The notes under the pieces are model-generated. The model saw only the letters and a list, made by a program, of their open reading frames with translations. It was not told the DNA's origin and did no database searches. From Platycnemis pennipes (Eukaryota; Arthropoda; Insecta; Odonata; Platycnemididae): a stretch of DNA of 64,000 nucleotides. The stretch lies in the NCBI GenBank assembly GCA_933228895.1, contig OW121846.1:108393054-108457053 (forward strand). The letters run 5' to 3'. A program made the position numbers and the translations under genes. This document shows, in pieces, positions 37,681 to 50,800 of this stretch. The stretch's first letter is position 1, and every line of letters starts with the position of its first letter.

Positions 37681-40390
37681 CAAGGGATAGATTAGTCTTC
37701 ACTCTTCGATGAGATGGATAGAAAGATTAAACCGGTATATGTTAATAGATACATAATTTTTGACGTTTTACTGTACATAATTATATTTCAGCGCAAAATT
37801 ATTCCTCTCCAGCTCTAGGAAGCTTTAATTATTGATATTATTTTTGAACTGGAGTGTGAATCTTTATTTGAGAGAAGCAGCAAAGTAGAGAGAGATAAAT
37901 ACTAAAATTTATTCAAATGAAGCAATTCGCTTGAAATGAATTGTACAAGATGCCGATGGGCTTTTTCTTCAATTGAATACTTTTTCAGGTTGATGGACAG
38001 TTTTTGTATAGTCTAGGGAAACGGCTAATTAAGCGGAAAATGACGAAAGTTTTTATTTCAGTATTTCGGATATTGCAATCCGTTGATTTAGTCATCACCC
38101 AATGCCGATATCTTTCACATAATTTTAAAACTTACGTATGAGTTATTTTGTGGAAACTTCGGAAAATGCCTCATAGTGAGTTAGATTTGCTGCCAATTAC
38201 TCAAAATAAGCCATATTTAGCTGTGCTCATCGTGACGTTTGATTTTGCATCCAGATGGACGAGTTTCTTGGTAGATTCTATTTTATGCAGTACTCGACGA
38301 TAAGACCGCTGTTTACACCGTTGAAGATAGAAAGTTATTCTCTACGACTCATTTGAATTATAATCAGCGACTTGACTTTAATTAGTCTTTCCTGTTTTAC
38401 CATCTATTTAATAATGAAACGGTAAGTTTTTCCTGGAAACCCCTTTCTGCGGTGTTGGTTTAGTTCTAGTTATGGCCTTGACAATTTTTCATACCTTGTA
38501 ATTTTCTCGAATAAAAATCGAATTCAACGCATTGAGTCATTTATGTTAACAATGAAAACTATATTTTCACTCTGAAACTTAACAGTACGCACAAACTTTA
38601 TGCACATGGCCTTCATGTACGAAAAACACTAGGTATTTAAGGTTCGTTGATGTGTGTCTTTCTTTTTGTGATTTATAAGTTCCGAATCAGTGGAAAATCT
38701 ACGCAACTAGGATAGCTGTTGCCAAAAGTAATTCCGCTGTCATAAAATACCAGATGGTGGAATAGAAAGGGAGAGGGTCGATAAAAGGGCTAAGAACTGC
38801 GATTCCCTCTCTTAAGCACGTAAAACGGTCACTTAATCCTGTTATGGCATTTTACGTTGTTTTCGGGAAGAAAAGAATCCATTAATCTCAGTCTCGCGAT
38901 CTAACTCTTGTAAATTCCATGCTTTATCTCAGTTCTTGATAGAAATATAGCCATCAATAATTCCTCCTCCTCGTGTTTTGAATGGTTCTGACCCATATTT
39001 ATCTCTATGGCAGTTTTTATCTGATATATAATCTACGTTTTAGGATATTTTACCGCTAGCATTTACGCTGGCGGGGTTGATTTCCTGCCACTACGGTCAG
39101 AAGGTGGCTTAGGACTTCATTGTAATGCCCCCGATCAAGGTGAAGTCCCGAGGTGATCTTTAATGGAATCTACGTAGAGCTTTTGAGTGAATTTTTTCAC
39201 TCAGGACAAACTCTTGTTTATACTTTGTAAAACACTCTCCGTATAGCTCACATAGAATTCGTGAAATAGTTTGTATGAAATCCTTTGCAAAACTCTCGGT
39301 ATGGATTTATATTCTTAATGAGGCTCTTAATTACAATGAATTTACTTGCTATCACGGGTCCATTTGCTAATTTTTCTCCAACTCACTTCATTTCTGGAAT
39401 CCAAGCGAGTACATTTCGGCAGGAATTTATGCTCAGAGGAGCGCGTTGTAAGCTTACTGATTTTTAAACTTACAATACCCTAATATATGATCTCGTTCTT
39501 ACTGATTTTTAAATTACAATACCCTTATTGGTATCCTTTCGTACTATTTATTATTTAATTGCCGTAATTCCTAAAGTCTCTCAGAAAGCACATCCGAACT
39601 TGAATATATTCACACTATAATGGTTAGAAAGTTCACTGCATTTCATAATGATTAGATAGTAAATTTTAAACTAAGCGCCTCTTACATGAGTCAATTAATT
39701 TTTCGCAGTTTTCCCTGCTCTTTAAGAATTTAGCTTACAGAATATTAAGGATGACAGTAAGTGGAATTTAGAGGTAATAGTCACTCATTACCGTGATAGA
39801 TGGTAATTATTTCATTTTTCCGATCAAAACTCGAAGGAAGGTGCCAATTTATGGGTATCAATCTTTATTGGTGGGATATCGCCCTTTGACTTAAGAAGTT
39901 AAATTCAACCACTGTAGTGCCTTCTGTAAGAATATTAAATATTTTAGATGAAGAGTATATTAATGCAATATGAATTTGAGTTAAAACCTGTACAATTGAG
40001 AGCAATTTATATAAAAAGAATTGGAGTTACGAAAAAGATTTTTCTCTCAGCTTCGGGATTTTTTCTTTCATAGTACATGGAAAAAGTTCTAAACAAGGAA
40101 ACGGACTGAGAAAAAGTTTAGGAATGAATTAGGTACAGGGCCCAGAGTAAAATCATTGCATATGGAGTATTAATTCCAACTATTCCAAAGGTTTTGAAAT
40201 CCGTTCTAACGGTATTTTTTTATTTTTACCTCCCGTATCCGAGGGAGAATAGGAATCCTACTCAAGTCTGACGCAACGTCTGCAAATACGCGTAATGCCT
40301 GCGCTAACGAATAACGTAAATGTTAGTAATTTTCGTGAAAACTGTGGTCTGCGTTGTTAATGTATATGCCGTGAAAACAGTACTTAGTTT
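37681..40390. other. AT-rich intron, no gene
   Basis: A small direct repeat (CTTACTGATTTTTAAA, then TTACAATACCCT) occurs twice, about 47 bp apart, at 39455-39530. Nothing else is supportable. Confidence 0.5.
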
Positions 40391-40760
40391 TTCATTATCA
40401 TCAACTTCGATGTGGCCTGGGTTTGTCGTCGCGATCGGAATCGGGGTCGGGTGGGCGCTGGATGTGACGATACGGCCGCCCGCGCACCAAACGAATGCGG
40501 GGCTGCTGGGCGAGGTGCGGAGCCGGGTGCGGCTCGCAATCGGACGGCCGCGAGTGGCCCGCGCGCAGAATTACTCGGCTTCCGCGCGATTGGCTTCGCG
40601 ACCGGGTGCACGCTCCCGCGGAAGCGGACGTCGATTCGACGTGTGTGCCCTCGCGAGATTTGGGACTTGCCGAGTGCATGAAGACGATTAACCGCGTTAC
40701 CGCCACTCAAAATTTCATCGCTGAGTTCGCAAGAGTGGGCTGATCACTCCTCCGGGACTG
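40391..40760. other. Short GC-rich island
   Basis: About 300 bp of CpG-dense DNA open in many frames on both strands. Translations are Arg/Ala-rich without domain resemblance. Confidence 0.45.
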
Positions 40761-42044
40761 CTTATTCACGCACGGCTGTCATCGAAATACACAGCCATTT
40801 CAATGAAGGAATTCGATGCGCACTGTGGAAACTGTTCTCTCCATCCTTGTTCAATCTACTTGTTTGTATATTTTGACTTGGTTTGGGGAGATCCGTCATT
40901 TTGGGCATTTTTATGACAGTGAATTTGTGTGCTTCTGTTTGCAACCAAATACTGCCTTAAACAGGACGATTTTTCAATTCTCGAAAGATTCCCTTACCTT
41001 ACTTGTCATGTCTAGTTGGGAATCGGGTAAAAATGTATCCATTTCTCGGGGAAATGCGTTTGATTGTAGGAAATTCTGAATTTTGTTCAATGGGAAAGTA
41101 AATCTTCTGAGTTCAAGTTCAGGGTGAATGGAGTCTATTATGGTTACATAAGATTTGATCGGTTTTATTCCCCAGGAAAGAATTACAAGTTATTTGGAGA
41201 AATAGTGTCATAAGCTTTCATTTTCGACAGATTTCCGATTATCTCCAGTTACTGTTGTCTCTTTGTCTAGGGAGGACGTTTCATAAAAGAGTATCGCGCC
41301 ACAGCCAATATATGTAAATCGTTAGGTTTTAATTTACATGCAGGTATGGCAATAGCTATTTTGCATGTAACTATGTGATGTTTAAAGTGATGTTAGCAAA
41401 TCAGAAGTCAATTTACCTAGATTACGGTGGGGAACTCGGAGTGCAATGTGACAGACTACAATAGGTAATTTGTAGTAAGTGATACTCTGAATTTGGGTTA
41501 AAACTCTGAAATTGACCATAATTTTGGAGTTTTCTTAATATAATTTACTTTTTCTTACTTTAACGTAACAATAATGAAACACACGTATACTTGCATTTAT
41601 TTATCAACTTTTTATTTTATTTGTTTATGCGTGGTTGACCTGCTACGATAGGATAAGAACCTCAAGTTCTATAAACTTCGAAATAGGGAAAATACCTTAT
41701 AGTACAATGTTATCATGGATTAATTACAATTTAACATTTATTATGTAGCTAACGATAATGTAGAACATAATATTATTTTTATTAAAAAATACATTACTTT
41801 TTGCATGCAATATTTCCTGGTTACCGTGCCTTGCCAAGTTAATTAGACCAAAAAATTCGCAAAAATCGAATAAATATCTGGTGATTAGCACATAAAGGTA
41901 TAATCAATAACGCAATGAAAATAAATCAAACACCACTAAAAAATAAAGATAGTTGACTATGGGATGCGTTTTAGCTGAACTCCGCAAACTTATTGTTTTC
42001 AAAATATAGCTGATAACTTCAGGCTTGACTATGTGTTACCTTTC
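40761..42044. other. AT-rich intron, no feature seen
   Basis: No gene, RNA or repeat family identified. Confidence 0.5.
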
Positions 42045-42212
42045 CATAATGGAAAATAAAAGAATGAAATTTTGTAAGGTTCGCTGTATATTGGAATAAG
42101 CACGACCCTTCAGGTGAACCTGAAGATGTAACTATGTTATGAGACCCGGATCGTGCTTATTCCAATATAAAGTGAACCTTACAAAGTTTCATTCTTTCAT
42201 TTTCCATTATTG
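42045..42212. mobile_element. Foldback element with a hammerhead-like centre
   Basis: The left arm 42045-42107 (CATAATGGAAAATAAAAGAA onward) and right arm 42146-42212 (ending TTTCATTTTCCATTATTG) are inverted copies over about 63 bp with few mismatches. The centre reads CCTGAAGA - TGTAAC - TAT - GTTA - TGAGAC. This parallels the hammerhead order CTGATGA, stem II hairpin, GAAAC, with one altered base in each conserved box. Outside it, GCACGA and TCGTGC pair. A 7-bp hairpin CTTCAGG-TGAA-CCTGAAG overlaps the first box. Penelope-like elements and retrozymes carry such ribozymes in their repeats, so I infer a decayed copy. Confidence 0.5.
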
Positions 42213-45110
42213 TTTTCAATTGTCAATCATTCCTGTTTGATTCTTGTTCACCAACCGTCATCTTTTCGTGAAAGTTTCCATTATTCCAGGCCTCCCCAAA
42301 ACACCATGGTCTCGTTGAATTGCCGATAATCAGAAAGTTCAGTTTTTCTGCTCATTTGTTTTTACTTCAATCATCACTCTAATCCCTTCCTTATTCCTTA
42401 TCTGTAACCATTTTTGTCCTTAAATGTCAACGTATTTTGTGGTAACCGTTTGAAAAAAGGATCTGTCCTACTAGAATTAAACACATTATTCGGATAAGAC
42501 CCTTTTAGGGACTCTAGGTACTACTTTATTACGTTGGTGATGGTCAGTCTCAGAAATAACAGAACTCGCTCCACAGATAATATTTTCAGCAATTCTATTT
42601 CGAATAATAAATTTTTCGATCTACCCCAAACTTGCCTGGAATGCCTAATTCTCATTTCTTTAGCGAATTTTCCACTTGATCGTGATCCAATATGATCTTG
42701 AAGATGGTCCCTTGATCTTGAATATATTCATCCTTAGCATTCTTCATCCTTTGAAGCATAATCTCCTCTTAGTGAATTCTTGACTTATCCTTTTATGCCG
42801 CGGGTAATTTTAACTGCAGGGATCCCAAACTCTATCGCAATGTACTTCTTTTTCTCAATCCATAGTTCACTTCTACATATTAATCCTTTTAACTCTAATG
42901 GTGAATTAATTTGGGACACGTTTCCTCGTTCTATTCCACCATACTATAAGACGAGAATTTCTTTCAGCAGCGTGCCAGAAGCACTGATTATGCCTAAGAT
43001 TATTGCGAATACAATATGCTGCCTATATTTCAATCTTTTTGTATCTTAATCTAGTATGCATCTCAGTTTTTCATATCTGACGACTATATTACAATCTTGT
43101 GCAGAATAATATTCACAGGTAAAGTCGTATTCTTGTATTAGAGTATTTTTAAATCTTTGGCGTTCAAAGATTAAATCATAAGATAGGTTTCTATATTCAT
43201 TAACGCTTACTATTTCTATCCTTCCGGGCATATTGTTTATCAACTTCGTCAACAGGTGGATTAGTCATGTTCATACCCGTTTTAATACAATTTTTCTTAA
43301 TCCCATTCAAGTTTGGACGGCCACTGTTCCCCTGTTCCCGCCAACTACCCCTTAGGTGTGAGGGCTATACTGATCTCTACTGCAAGTCCCCTGTACCGCT
43401 GTCAACTTCGATGAAAATCCTCACACCAATTCTTCAGATCGAGGCCTTGGAAGACATCACCTCATGAAAATAATAGACCGAAAATATGCGATAAAGAAAT
43501 CTGGCCTGAACATATTTAAGGGCAATCCCCTTCCTCTCCTTCCACGTTATTGGCTGATGTCGGCCTGACAAGTAAAATCAAGCTACAATTTACACTCGTG
43601 AATACCATTTACCTCAGTTATTTCGTCCTTTCTGATAAATGATATTCCAGCGTAAAGTAGTTTGCATCAAATACTATGCATATAGCGGAGTCGGTCAGTA
43701 GAGGCAGTTGTCAATTCCCTAGCTCTAAAAGGAAAATCACCCCATTTTCATATCATTGATTGCCTCCGCACTCTCCCTGGAGAATCGGTGATTTCGTGAA
43801 AGTTACCGTCTTCATACATTTTATTTATCATGCCACATAGTCGGAAATCGTTAGAAATCCTCACTTCCAGTGGTACCTGAATGATAATGGTAATTTTTTG
43901 AGGCCGTGGGAGCCAGCCCATAGTGATAATAAGAATGAGATTAATGGAAATTGTGAACATTCCAGTTATCCATTTCTTTTTTGAGTGAAAAAATGTACAA
44001 GAAATAGTACCATGCACACTTAAATATTGTGTACATTTTCGCGCGGTCATAATAATGAGGGTTCCGTATCAGATTTCCCATTATTTGGCTGAGGGAAAAA
44101 ATATGCAAAGAAACAACACGTGGAATAAATGCTCATTTTGGAAACAATGAACTTTCAGTAGAAATTTCTTGAGGAAATTGCATCCAGTTAAAAAAGATGT
44201 ACCTAAGAAAAACGAAAAACGTCGCACGATTAAATAAAATTAAACAGGGTCACTGGAGATACTAGGATTGGATAATCTCCAGGACTGAGAGATCAAGAGA
44301 GGTCATTATGTTTGACAAGATGCAGTGCACCGGGTTTAATTCTGCCCGCGAAGAACATTACTGGGCCTCCTCACGGTGACTGATTCGAACATTAAATCTA
44401 AACCAACAAGAAACCAATAGCAATAAGAAATTAGTGAGAACCGCGGTTGACCATACCAATATTTTTTATGCAGGGTAAATATATGCCTTTCGGATGCGTT
44501 GCTATACAGGTTAATTTGTGAAACTATATTTTTTTATAAAATACAAGTTGAGTAATAAAGGAAGATTGTGTTTTGTGGAGATTCAAGTAATCAGGAATAC
44601 TTGGTGGCCATCGTGATATCTACTGCTTTGCCACCATGTGCTCCAATCTCACCGTGATAAAAAAATAGCATTTTATCGTGAGTCAGTGAGTCGGCCACTG
44701 TGTGCGCTTTCAATATGAGCTCAAGAATACTCTTAAATTACTGGCAATGCATTCGTGGGTGCCATTGTGGACTTTTTATTTACGATGAGTTGATTCGAAT
44801 GTATATAATATAAAAATTTATCAGATAAATTAGGTATTGATTTCAAGATTTATTCACTTGGAATATTACATAATAAGGACCCTACTATGCTATTCTTATA
44901 TATTCGGTTATGATGTCAAGAGTTCCTGTTAAAATCTACCGATGAAAATCAAAAATTAATGATAAACACAAAGTTTAAATTAGTATTTGCTGGCAGAAAA
45001 GTTAGGATCAACATTCCGTACTGCTGGTTTCAGGTAGCTGGGTCAAACTGTATTGCCAATCCATTCCGTTTCCATTCTTAAAACCTTGAATCGCTTTTAA
45101 CCTCCGTCTC
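42213..45110. other. AT-rich intron, no feature seen
   Basis: Open frames up to 100 codons (for example 43748-44050, minus) have no domain resemblance or splice context. Confidence 0.5.
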
Positions 45111-45990
45111 CTCTCTAAAACATAACTAATGCGCGTCCATAAATCTAACATTCGCCGGTCAGGCGGCTCGGAGTGATATGAAATACTTCGCCCCGCGCGA
45201 GTGAGGCCGGCCCGAGGGAGGGCTCAAGGAGTGCGAGGGCCCGTCCGGCGGCCTTTCCGCACGGGCCGACCTACCTTCGGCAAATCCCCCGACACGCGGC
45301 CCGGCCCTCCAAGCCCCGGTGCCGTCAGCCCCCTCACCCGGCCCTCGTATATCGAGACGACGGTGTGGGTCAAAGCGGGTAGGGGGCAACAACAATAGCG
45401 TGGGCGGAGTGGCTCCCGACGCCCCCAGTCTCTTCTTGAGAGGCCGTGACGTCATGGCCCCTGAGCTGCCCCGATTCTTGTCGGGTGAAACAATGCCGCT
45501 GCCGCTACATGTTCCGCCGCCCGCCCGCCCGCTCTCCCGGCAAGAAGTGGTGTTTGGGGGGGGTTGGTGAGTGGAGAGGGAGGGTGAGGGCGGAAGGGAT
45601 TTCGGGTGGCCCGGGGAGGGGATTAAAGAGGGGTTTGGCGCGGAATTTCGAGGGCCGGTCAGATGCGAGCCCTCTTGGAGAGTCGACTCCCCATCCGAGG
45701 ACAACCTCTCTTTCTCTCTCTCTCAATCTCTTCAGAATTGATGCTCCGCTGTTTCCTCCTCCGCGCGATGGATCATGGGGGACGGGTCTGCGTCCACTCT
45801 GCATGAATATCGTGTGCTCACGTGCTCATCATAATTTTCATGAGAGTTCCGCTAGTGGTGAGAGTGTGTTATTAGGTAGTCCCGGTAATTTTTCCGAGGC
45901 AAGTCTCAAACAGGACTTCCGCCCGTATCCTCCAAAGTATTCCTGTCACCGCACGTGCCCTGCACGTTACCTCTCCAACTAATACCGTCC
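45111..45990. other. GC-rich island with CT microsatellite and CRE palindrome
   Basis: CpG-dense DNA. A perfect TGACGTCA lies at 45447-45454, and a CT-rich repeat lies at about 45706-45724. Frames of 178-181 codons exist on both strands but are low-complexity and mutually antisense, so I do not call a gene. Confidence 0.5.
45447..45454. promoter_or_regulatory. CRE palindrome TGACGTCA
   Basis: Perfect CREB/ATF consensus inside a GC-rich island. A role is inferred only from motif and location. Confidence 0.35.
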
Positions 45991-48780
45991 GAAATACCAT
46001 TTCTTTTCGACCCTTTCCCCCACTTCTCCACACTCTCGCATTTTTCACTCCTTTCGTCCCCTTACGTCCTCCATTTCCATATCTTGCTTCATTCGAATTC
46101 CGACCGTTCAACTTGCTTTTGCCAACCCTAGCACATTGCTTGCCTATTGGCCTTCGAATGTTTATATCCTTTAAGTTAGTACGATGCTGGCAAGTTACCG
46201 AGAGCCAGTCCAATCCAGGAATTATGGATAACTTCGGGAATTTCGTGAAATATTTTCCCATGTTTTGAAACCGTGGTATCTGGTTAGAGGGCCGTATTTA
46301 ATTGTGAACAAAATTGTTCCCGCCAGATGCTCTATATCAAATAGTTAATATTTAATTTCAAGAATAAAATCTTATTCAAAGTATGGTCAGATTTTCTTTA
46401 TCAATCTCAGACGCATGAAAGGCAACGCTATTGTTTATACCTTTTGGAACTTTCCCAAGTGCTTCAGGAAAGATAAAAAAATGTATTCGTGGCACTAACT
46501 TACTATCGGTCTCATTTTGCAGTTGTTCACATGAATTAATTGTTCGTACCTTTAACGGGTAGTAAGCGCTATTTGCGTATATTTTATTTCTGTATCTCAA
46601 TAAACACAAGAGCTGTCGATAAGATCTTCTACTAATTAGCTTTCACCGTGATTTCCGAGCCTCTTATCATATGCTGACGAAACTTGTCTGCGCACACAAT
46701 GTTTTTCTTGTAGTCTAAATTGTGGTGTCCACCTGATGCCCCGTTGATATCCCGTAGTCTTGACGCTCTCACATTTTATACCATCCAATGCCCTGCTCAA
46801 CGCTTGCAACTGCTTGATTGGGGAGAGTAAATCCGGAATCCCACACTAATGGAACCCTCAGGGCTGAAAAGGAGCTTGGATCCTGAGCATTTTAAGAGAA
46901 CGCTTGGACTCCCATTTTCTAGCCATTTGTATTGAAAATCTGCTCTTCTCCCAGTTTTTAAGTGCCTGAGTTCAACTCGTAGCCCATGAAAAGGAGTCAA
47001 CGGAGAGAACACGGGGTAGCGTCATTTCCCTCGGTGGTTTGTCAACTGGACACCGCATGCCTTGTTGCGCCAACAGTGTAACCGTCACCCAGGGTAGAGG
47101 CAATGCTGATTGAAGATCAATTTATTACCCTGATTTGACGTTAAAAACTCTGCTTAGTGATCACTTAGCAGTTGAAATATGATTTGTGATAATCTAAGTC
47201 ACTATCGCCCATCAATGCAGACACTCCAGACTTCCTCACAAATCTTCGTGGCCTACTTTTTGCTCCTATCCGTGTCCAACCAACTCACGGTTGATTACCA
47301 AGAGAAATTTTTAATTCATGGTGAATTAAAAATCAATAATAAGTAATGACTGCATTTTCCGGTTAAAATAAAAAACGTGGTTTAATGTGGTGACAATTTA
47401 AGAAAAGGTAATGGTGAAATGATTGTAAGATTCCCTCAAGAGCCACGTGATTTTCAAGCGTTACAAAGTAATAGCTTTCCATTGGAACATTGATACGCCA
47501 TCGAATTAAGGGTCATCGCTGGGTTCTCCTGAATCAGCATGGGTTTGCTTTGCTAATTAATCATTCAGATAGGAGGTTCTTCCGCATACTGCAAGGATTT
47601 TTGTCATCTGCGACATGAAATTATGGGGTACGTCAGTGTACATTTAGAGTTGCTCTACTTATTGCAGCGGCACAACGTTAAATTGTGAAAAGATCTAGTG
47701 CTCTTTTTACACCTAAAACAGCGAAGAAAAGGATTTAGTTAATAATAGTCTTGAAAGATATTTCGTAATAGATTCTAAGCTCAGTTGTTCTTCGTATTGA
47801 CAGAGGAAAGCAGATTAAGCCAAAATCTACTTCTGTCTTTCTCATAGTAATGACTGACAGTTAATTTTAATCATTATACGAGGGCCAATAAAATGGAGCC
47901 GTAAATGAGCAATAACATTTCTTAATATGTTGCTGCAGTCTTGTAATTTGGCATTGTTAACTGGTAGTGTATACAGTACTCAGTAATTGGCAGAGGATTT
48001 ATCGTTGTGACAGTAGCCGTTAAAATATTGCTGATACTCTTCTTGAGTCATGCACCTGAGTTTACAGCGTTCTGTTATTGGATTTTTGACAAGTTAAAGT
48101 GTAAAACATATTGAAATACGTTAGCAACAGAGAGAAACATAAATCTGAAGATCATGTTAGTTCTCATGGAGAAGGAAATGAAGAAAAAGAACTAGCAAGT
48201 TGTTCAACCGCAGCAAGAAATGGCGCGGAAAACGACAGTCTGTAATGTCTCGATTCCATTTTTTCTTGAAACTTAAATTATCAGTTTTTTTTTAATTGGT
48301 ATATCTTTTTTACTGACAGCTTTTGACGAAGTTCTTACGGAAAAAATAACGTTCAAGTTTTACTAATCATGAATGCTGAGGAAAAACATTGGATATCCGA
48401 AAATGTTGATAACTCTGTGTATATCATCCAAAAATGAGGACGTTCTATGCCGAGAAAGAAATTAAAAAGGCTACGGAGCATACTTAAAGCTTTCGGTAGA
48501 CTTTGCAGTTAAATTACTGGAGGCAATGGCTAATGAACATATTTATCCAGAGTCACTACGTTGCGCAAATGACAAAAATAGATACTTGGTTTGCTCTCGT
48601 ATTATCTATAGCAATGGTGAACCTTGAGTTAACCTCTACACCAGTCTATTATTTTTTCAATTTTGTTTAGCCCGCATAATAAAATAAATTGCATTGTGGT
48701 ATTTTCATTTCGGAAGCATGCCGGAAGTTCCGTCAAACAATTGAGATCTTTACAACATCTATTATTTAAACTGGGATTAT
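45991..48780. other. AT-rich intron with one perfect hairpin
   Basis: Apart from the palindrome at 47307-47333, nothing is recognised. A 71-codon minus-strand frame at 46797-47012 has balanced composition but no start, splice or family evidence and may belong to an unidentified repeat. Confidence 0.45.
47307..47333. repeat. Perfect 12-bp inverted repeat with 3-base loop
   Basis: ATTTTTAATTCA and TGAATTAAAAAT flank TGG. It is AT-rich, so it is weak evidence of function. Confidence 0.85.
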
Positions 48781-48784
48781 TAGT

Positions 48785-48890
48785 GCTCCAACGACTAAGG
48801 CTACATCGCTTCGTCTTACGTAATTCGTTAAACCTAACATGATCACAACACCCCAGGTGGGATTCAAACCCGCGACCCTTTGCAATAAGT
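48785..48890 (-). mobile_element. 5'-truncated tRNA-derived SINE fragment
   Basis: On the minus strand GTCGCGGGTTTGAATCCCACC contains a good B box (within 48859-48871), followed by a body continuing to lower coordinates. No A box is present upstream, so the copy is truncated or decayed. Limits are approximate. Confidence 0.45.
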
Positions 48891-49430
48891 TTTATTTGAT
48901 TTTCAGTATTTGAGTCTCATATAGGCGACCTCAAAGTTTCTTGCGTTCTATTTTCTTCACACGTACTCATCCCTAAAACATCTCCCAGTACCCACTACCA
49001 CATCCCAGCCTCTAATGATCTCAGCTGTTGGTTGCCTTCCCTTGATTTCCAACCGTGATCGACAGGTTATCATTCACTTGCCTCTCCAATCTAGTTATTC
49101 TTTTGAGTGTTTATTCCTTGTACTCATTCTTATGCTCTTCATTTCCTACCTACAACGACATTCATATTGATGGCCACGTTATCCTGCAGCCCTTAACACG
49201 GGTGTTCCCATTTGCTGCGTCCCACTGATTTCGCCGTACTTAGGCTTTTCGAAGTTTAATGACTCTCCATGTTTAGCATACATCAGGTTGTTGAATTCTA
49301 GAAATTTCGGTGGTGATCGGATTCATCTCCCGTGCCTACAACCACATCAAATTTGCCAATGGTCTTGGTCGTCCATGGGTCCAAAAATTAGCCGTGGAAG
49401 TTGACGAATTAGAGTTAGAGGCTGAAAGTA
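48891..49430. other. Mixed-composition intron, no feature seen
   Basis: No gene or repeat could be identified. Confidence 0.45.
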
Positions 49431-50800
49431 AAGTTAGCCGTTCGCGGGGCATAATTATTTCGCTTCCCAGGATCGAGGGCAAAGATAAATGCCGATACTT
49501 GAGCGAACCCGTTCATGGGTTCCATGAGGAGTCCTGCGCTTCGCGGCGCTGTCGCCGTCGTCGTGGGCGAGGGACCATCGGCGTCGGGGCGTCGCCTTTT
49601 CGCGTCCCGGACGATCCTGGCGCCAGGGGCGGCAGAAGGCAGGGGTGACAGCGAATCCGTTTGATCCGCGGCGGGAGTGATTTCTCTCCGAATCCAGCGG
49701 AGAGAGGAGCCGTCGCAGTCACGCTCGGCCTTTTGTCTCCTCGGAAGCCGGAGAGGAACGGCGGAAAGAGGAATGGCGTAGTGCGCAATTGAGATTTTTT
49801 TTGAAAAAATGTAATAATTAAAGAGAACGAGGTCACGTGGAAGCAATAAATATGGGCGTGTGGGATGCATATTTTGTGGGGTGGGGTTTGTCCGTGTTCG
49901 AGAGAGATGGGTTGGGATGGGGCACGTGTGAAAAGTGTTGGGGAGGGCTAGTCGCTGGAGGTGCATTGGGGGCGTTGCTGGGAGGGTGGGGGGGCTAAGG
50001 ACGCCTTTGATGAAATCCCACGCCGATTTCCGCCGAACTCATCAAGAGCGTCTCTGTGTATTTTCCTCAAGGCCTCGTGTCTCTCTCATTTCTCACAAAT
50101 GTTCGCATTCGACGATTCGTGATTGTCGCGAAGGGGAGAGCAGGGGTAGGGAACGGAACGGGGGAAAAAAAAGGAAAACAACTCTCAAGATTAATGAATA
50201 TACGGGATCCAGACTCCTAATCCCGCTAAGGATTATTCTCTCGTAGAACGAGGTTGGAAGGGAAATGAAGCCATTCCATCCGTGACTCGTATTTTCCGAA
50301 TTTTTAACAACTTTTTTCTCTCCTTTCCCCCCCCATGATGCCTCCTCTCCCGAGGGCCTTCTCCCCACCCCACGCCACCCCCCCCCCCCGCCTCCCACCC
50401 GCCCGCCTCCCGACATCCGACACCGCCGCCGCCCCACACCCCCGCGCCACATCCCGAGGCCGCTCAAAAGCCTGGCCCCCGCCCCCTCCCCGCACCCCCT
50501 GCTCTCGACAAGCGCCGCGCAAATGATGCAGCGGCAATCGGTCCCTCGCTCACCGGCGACAGAAATGGTCGGCCCCCCTCGCCCCGGGCCCGACCGCCCG
50601 TCCCTCGTGATCCCGTAACCCCGGAACGGGAGCCTCGCGAATAGTTTGGCGCCAGACCTCGTTGCGCCTCCAAATGACGGCAGTCCCCCCGAACGTGGTA
50701 GCGTGTGCCGCGTTCCCCGGTAGATTTGTTCAATTAAGTCCCGCGGGTCACCAGAGGCCACATCCATGAAATGCGTCTTCGCGAAGGCGAGCATTTAGTT
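49431..50800. other. GC-rich island with polypyrimidine block
   Basis: CpG-dense, with a strongly C/T-biased plus strand at 50325-50500 including C12 at 50378-50389. Frames of up to 233 codons on the minus strand are Gly/Arg-rich and run through this low-complexity block, so they are not accepted as genes. Confidence 0.5.

Noticed and set aside
39050..39200. GC-balanced stretch with SINE-like look
   Set aside because: Neither promoter box is convincing.
50093..50794. 233-codon minus-strand frame
   Set aside because: Gly/Arg-rich translation of a polypurine strand including the complement of C12; no domain.
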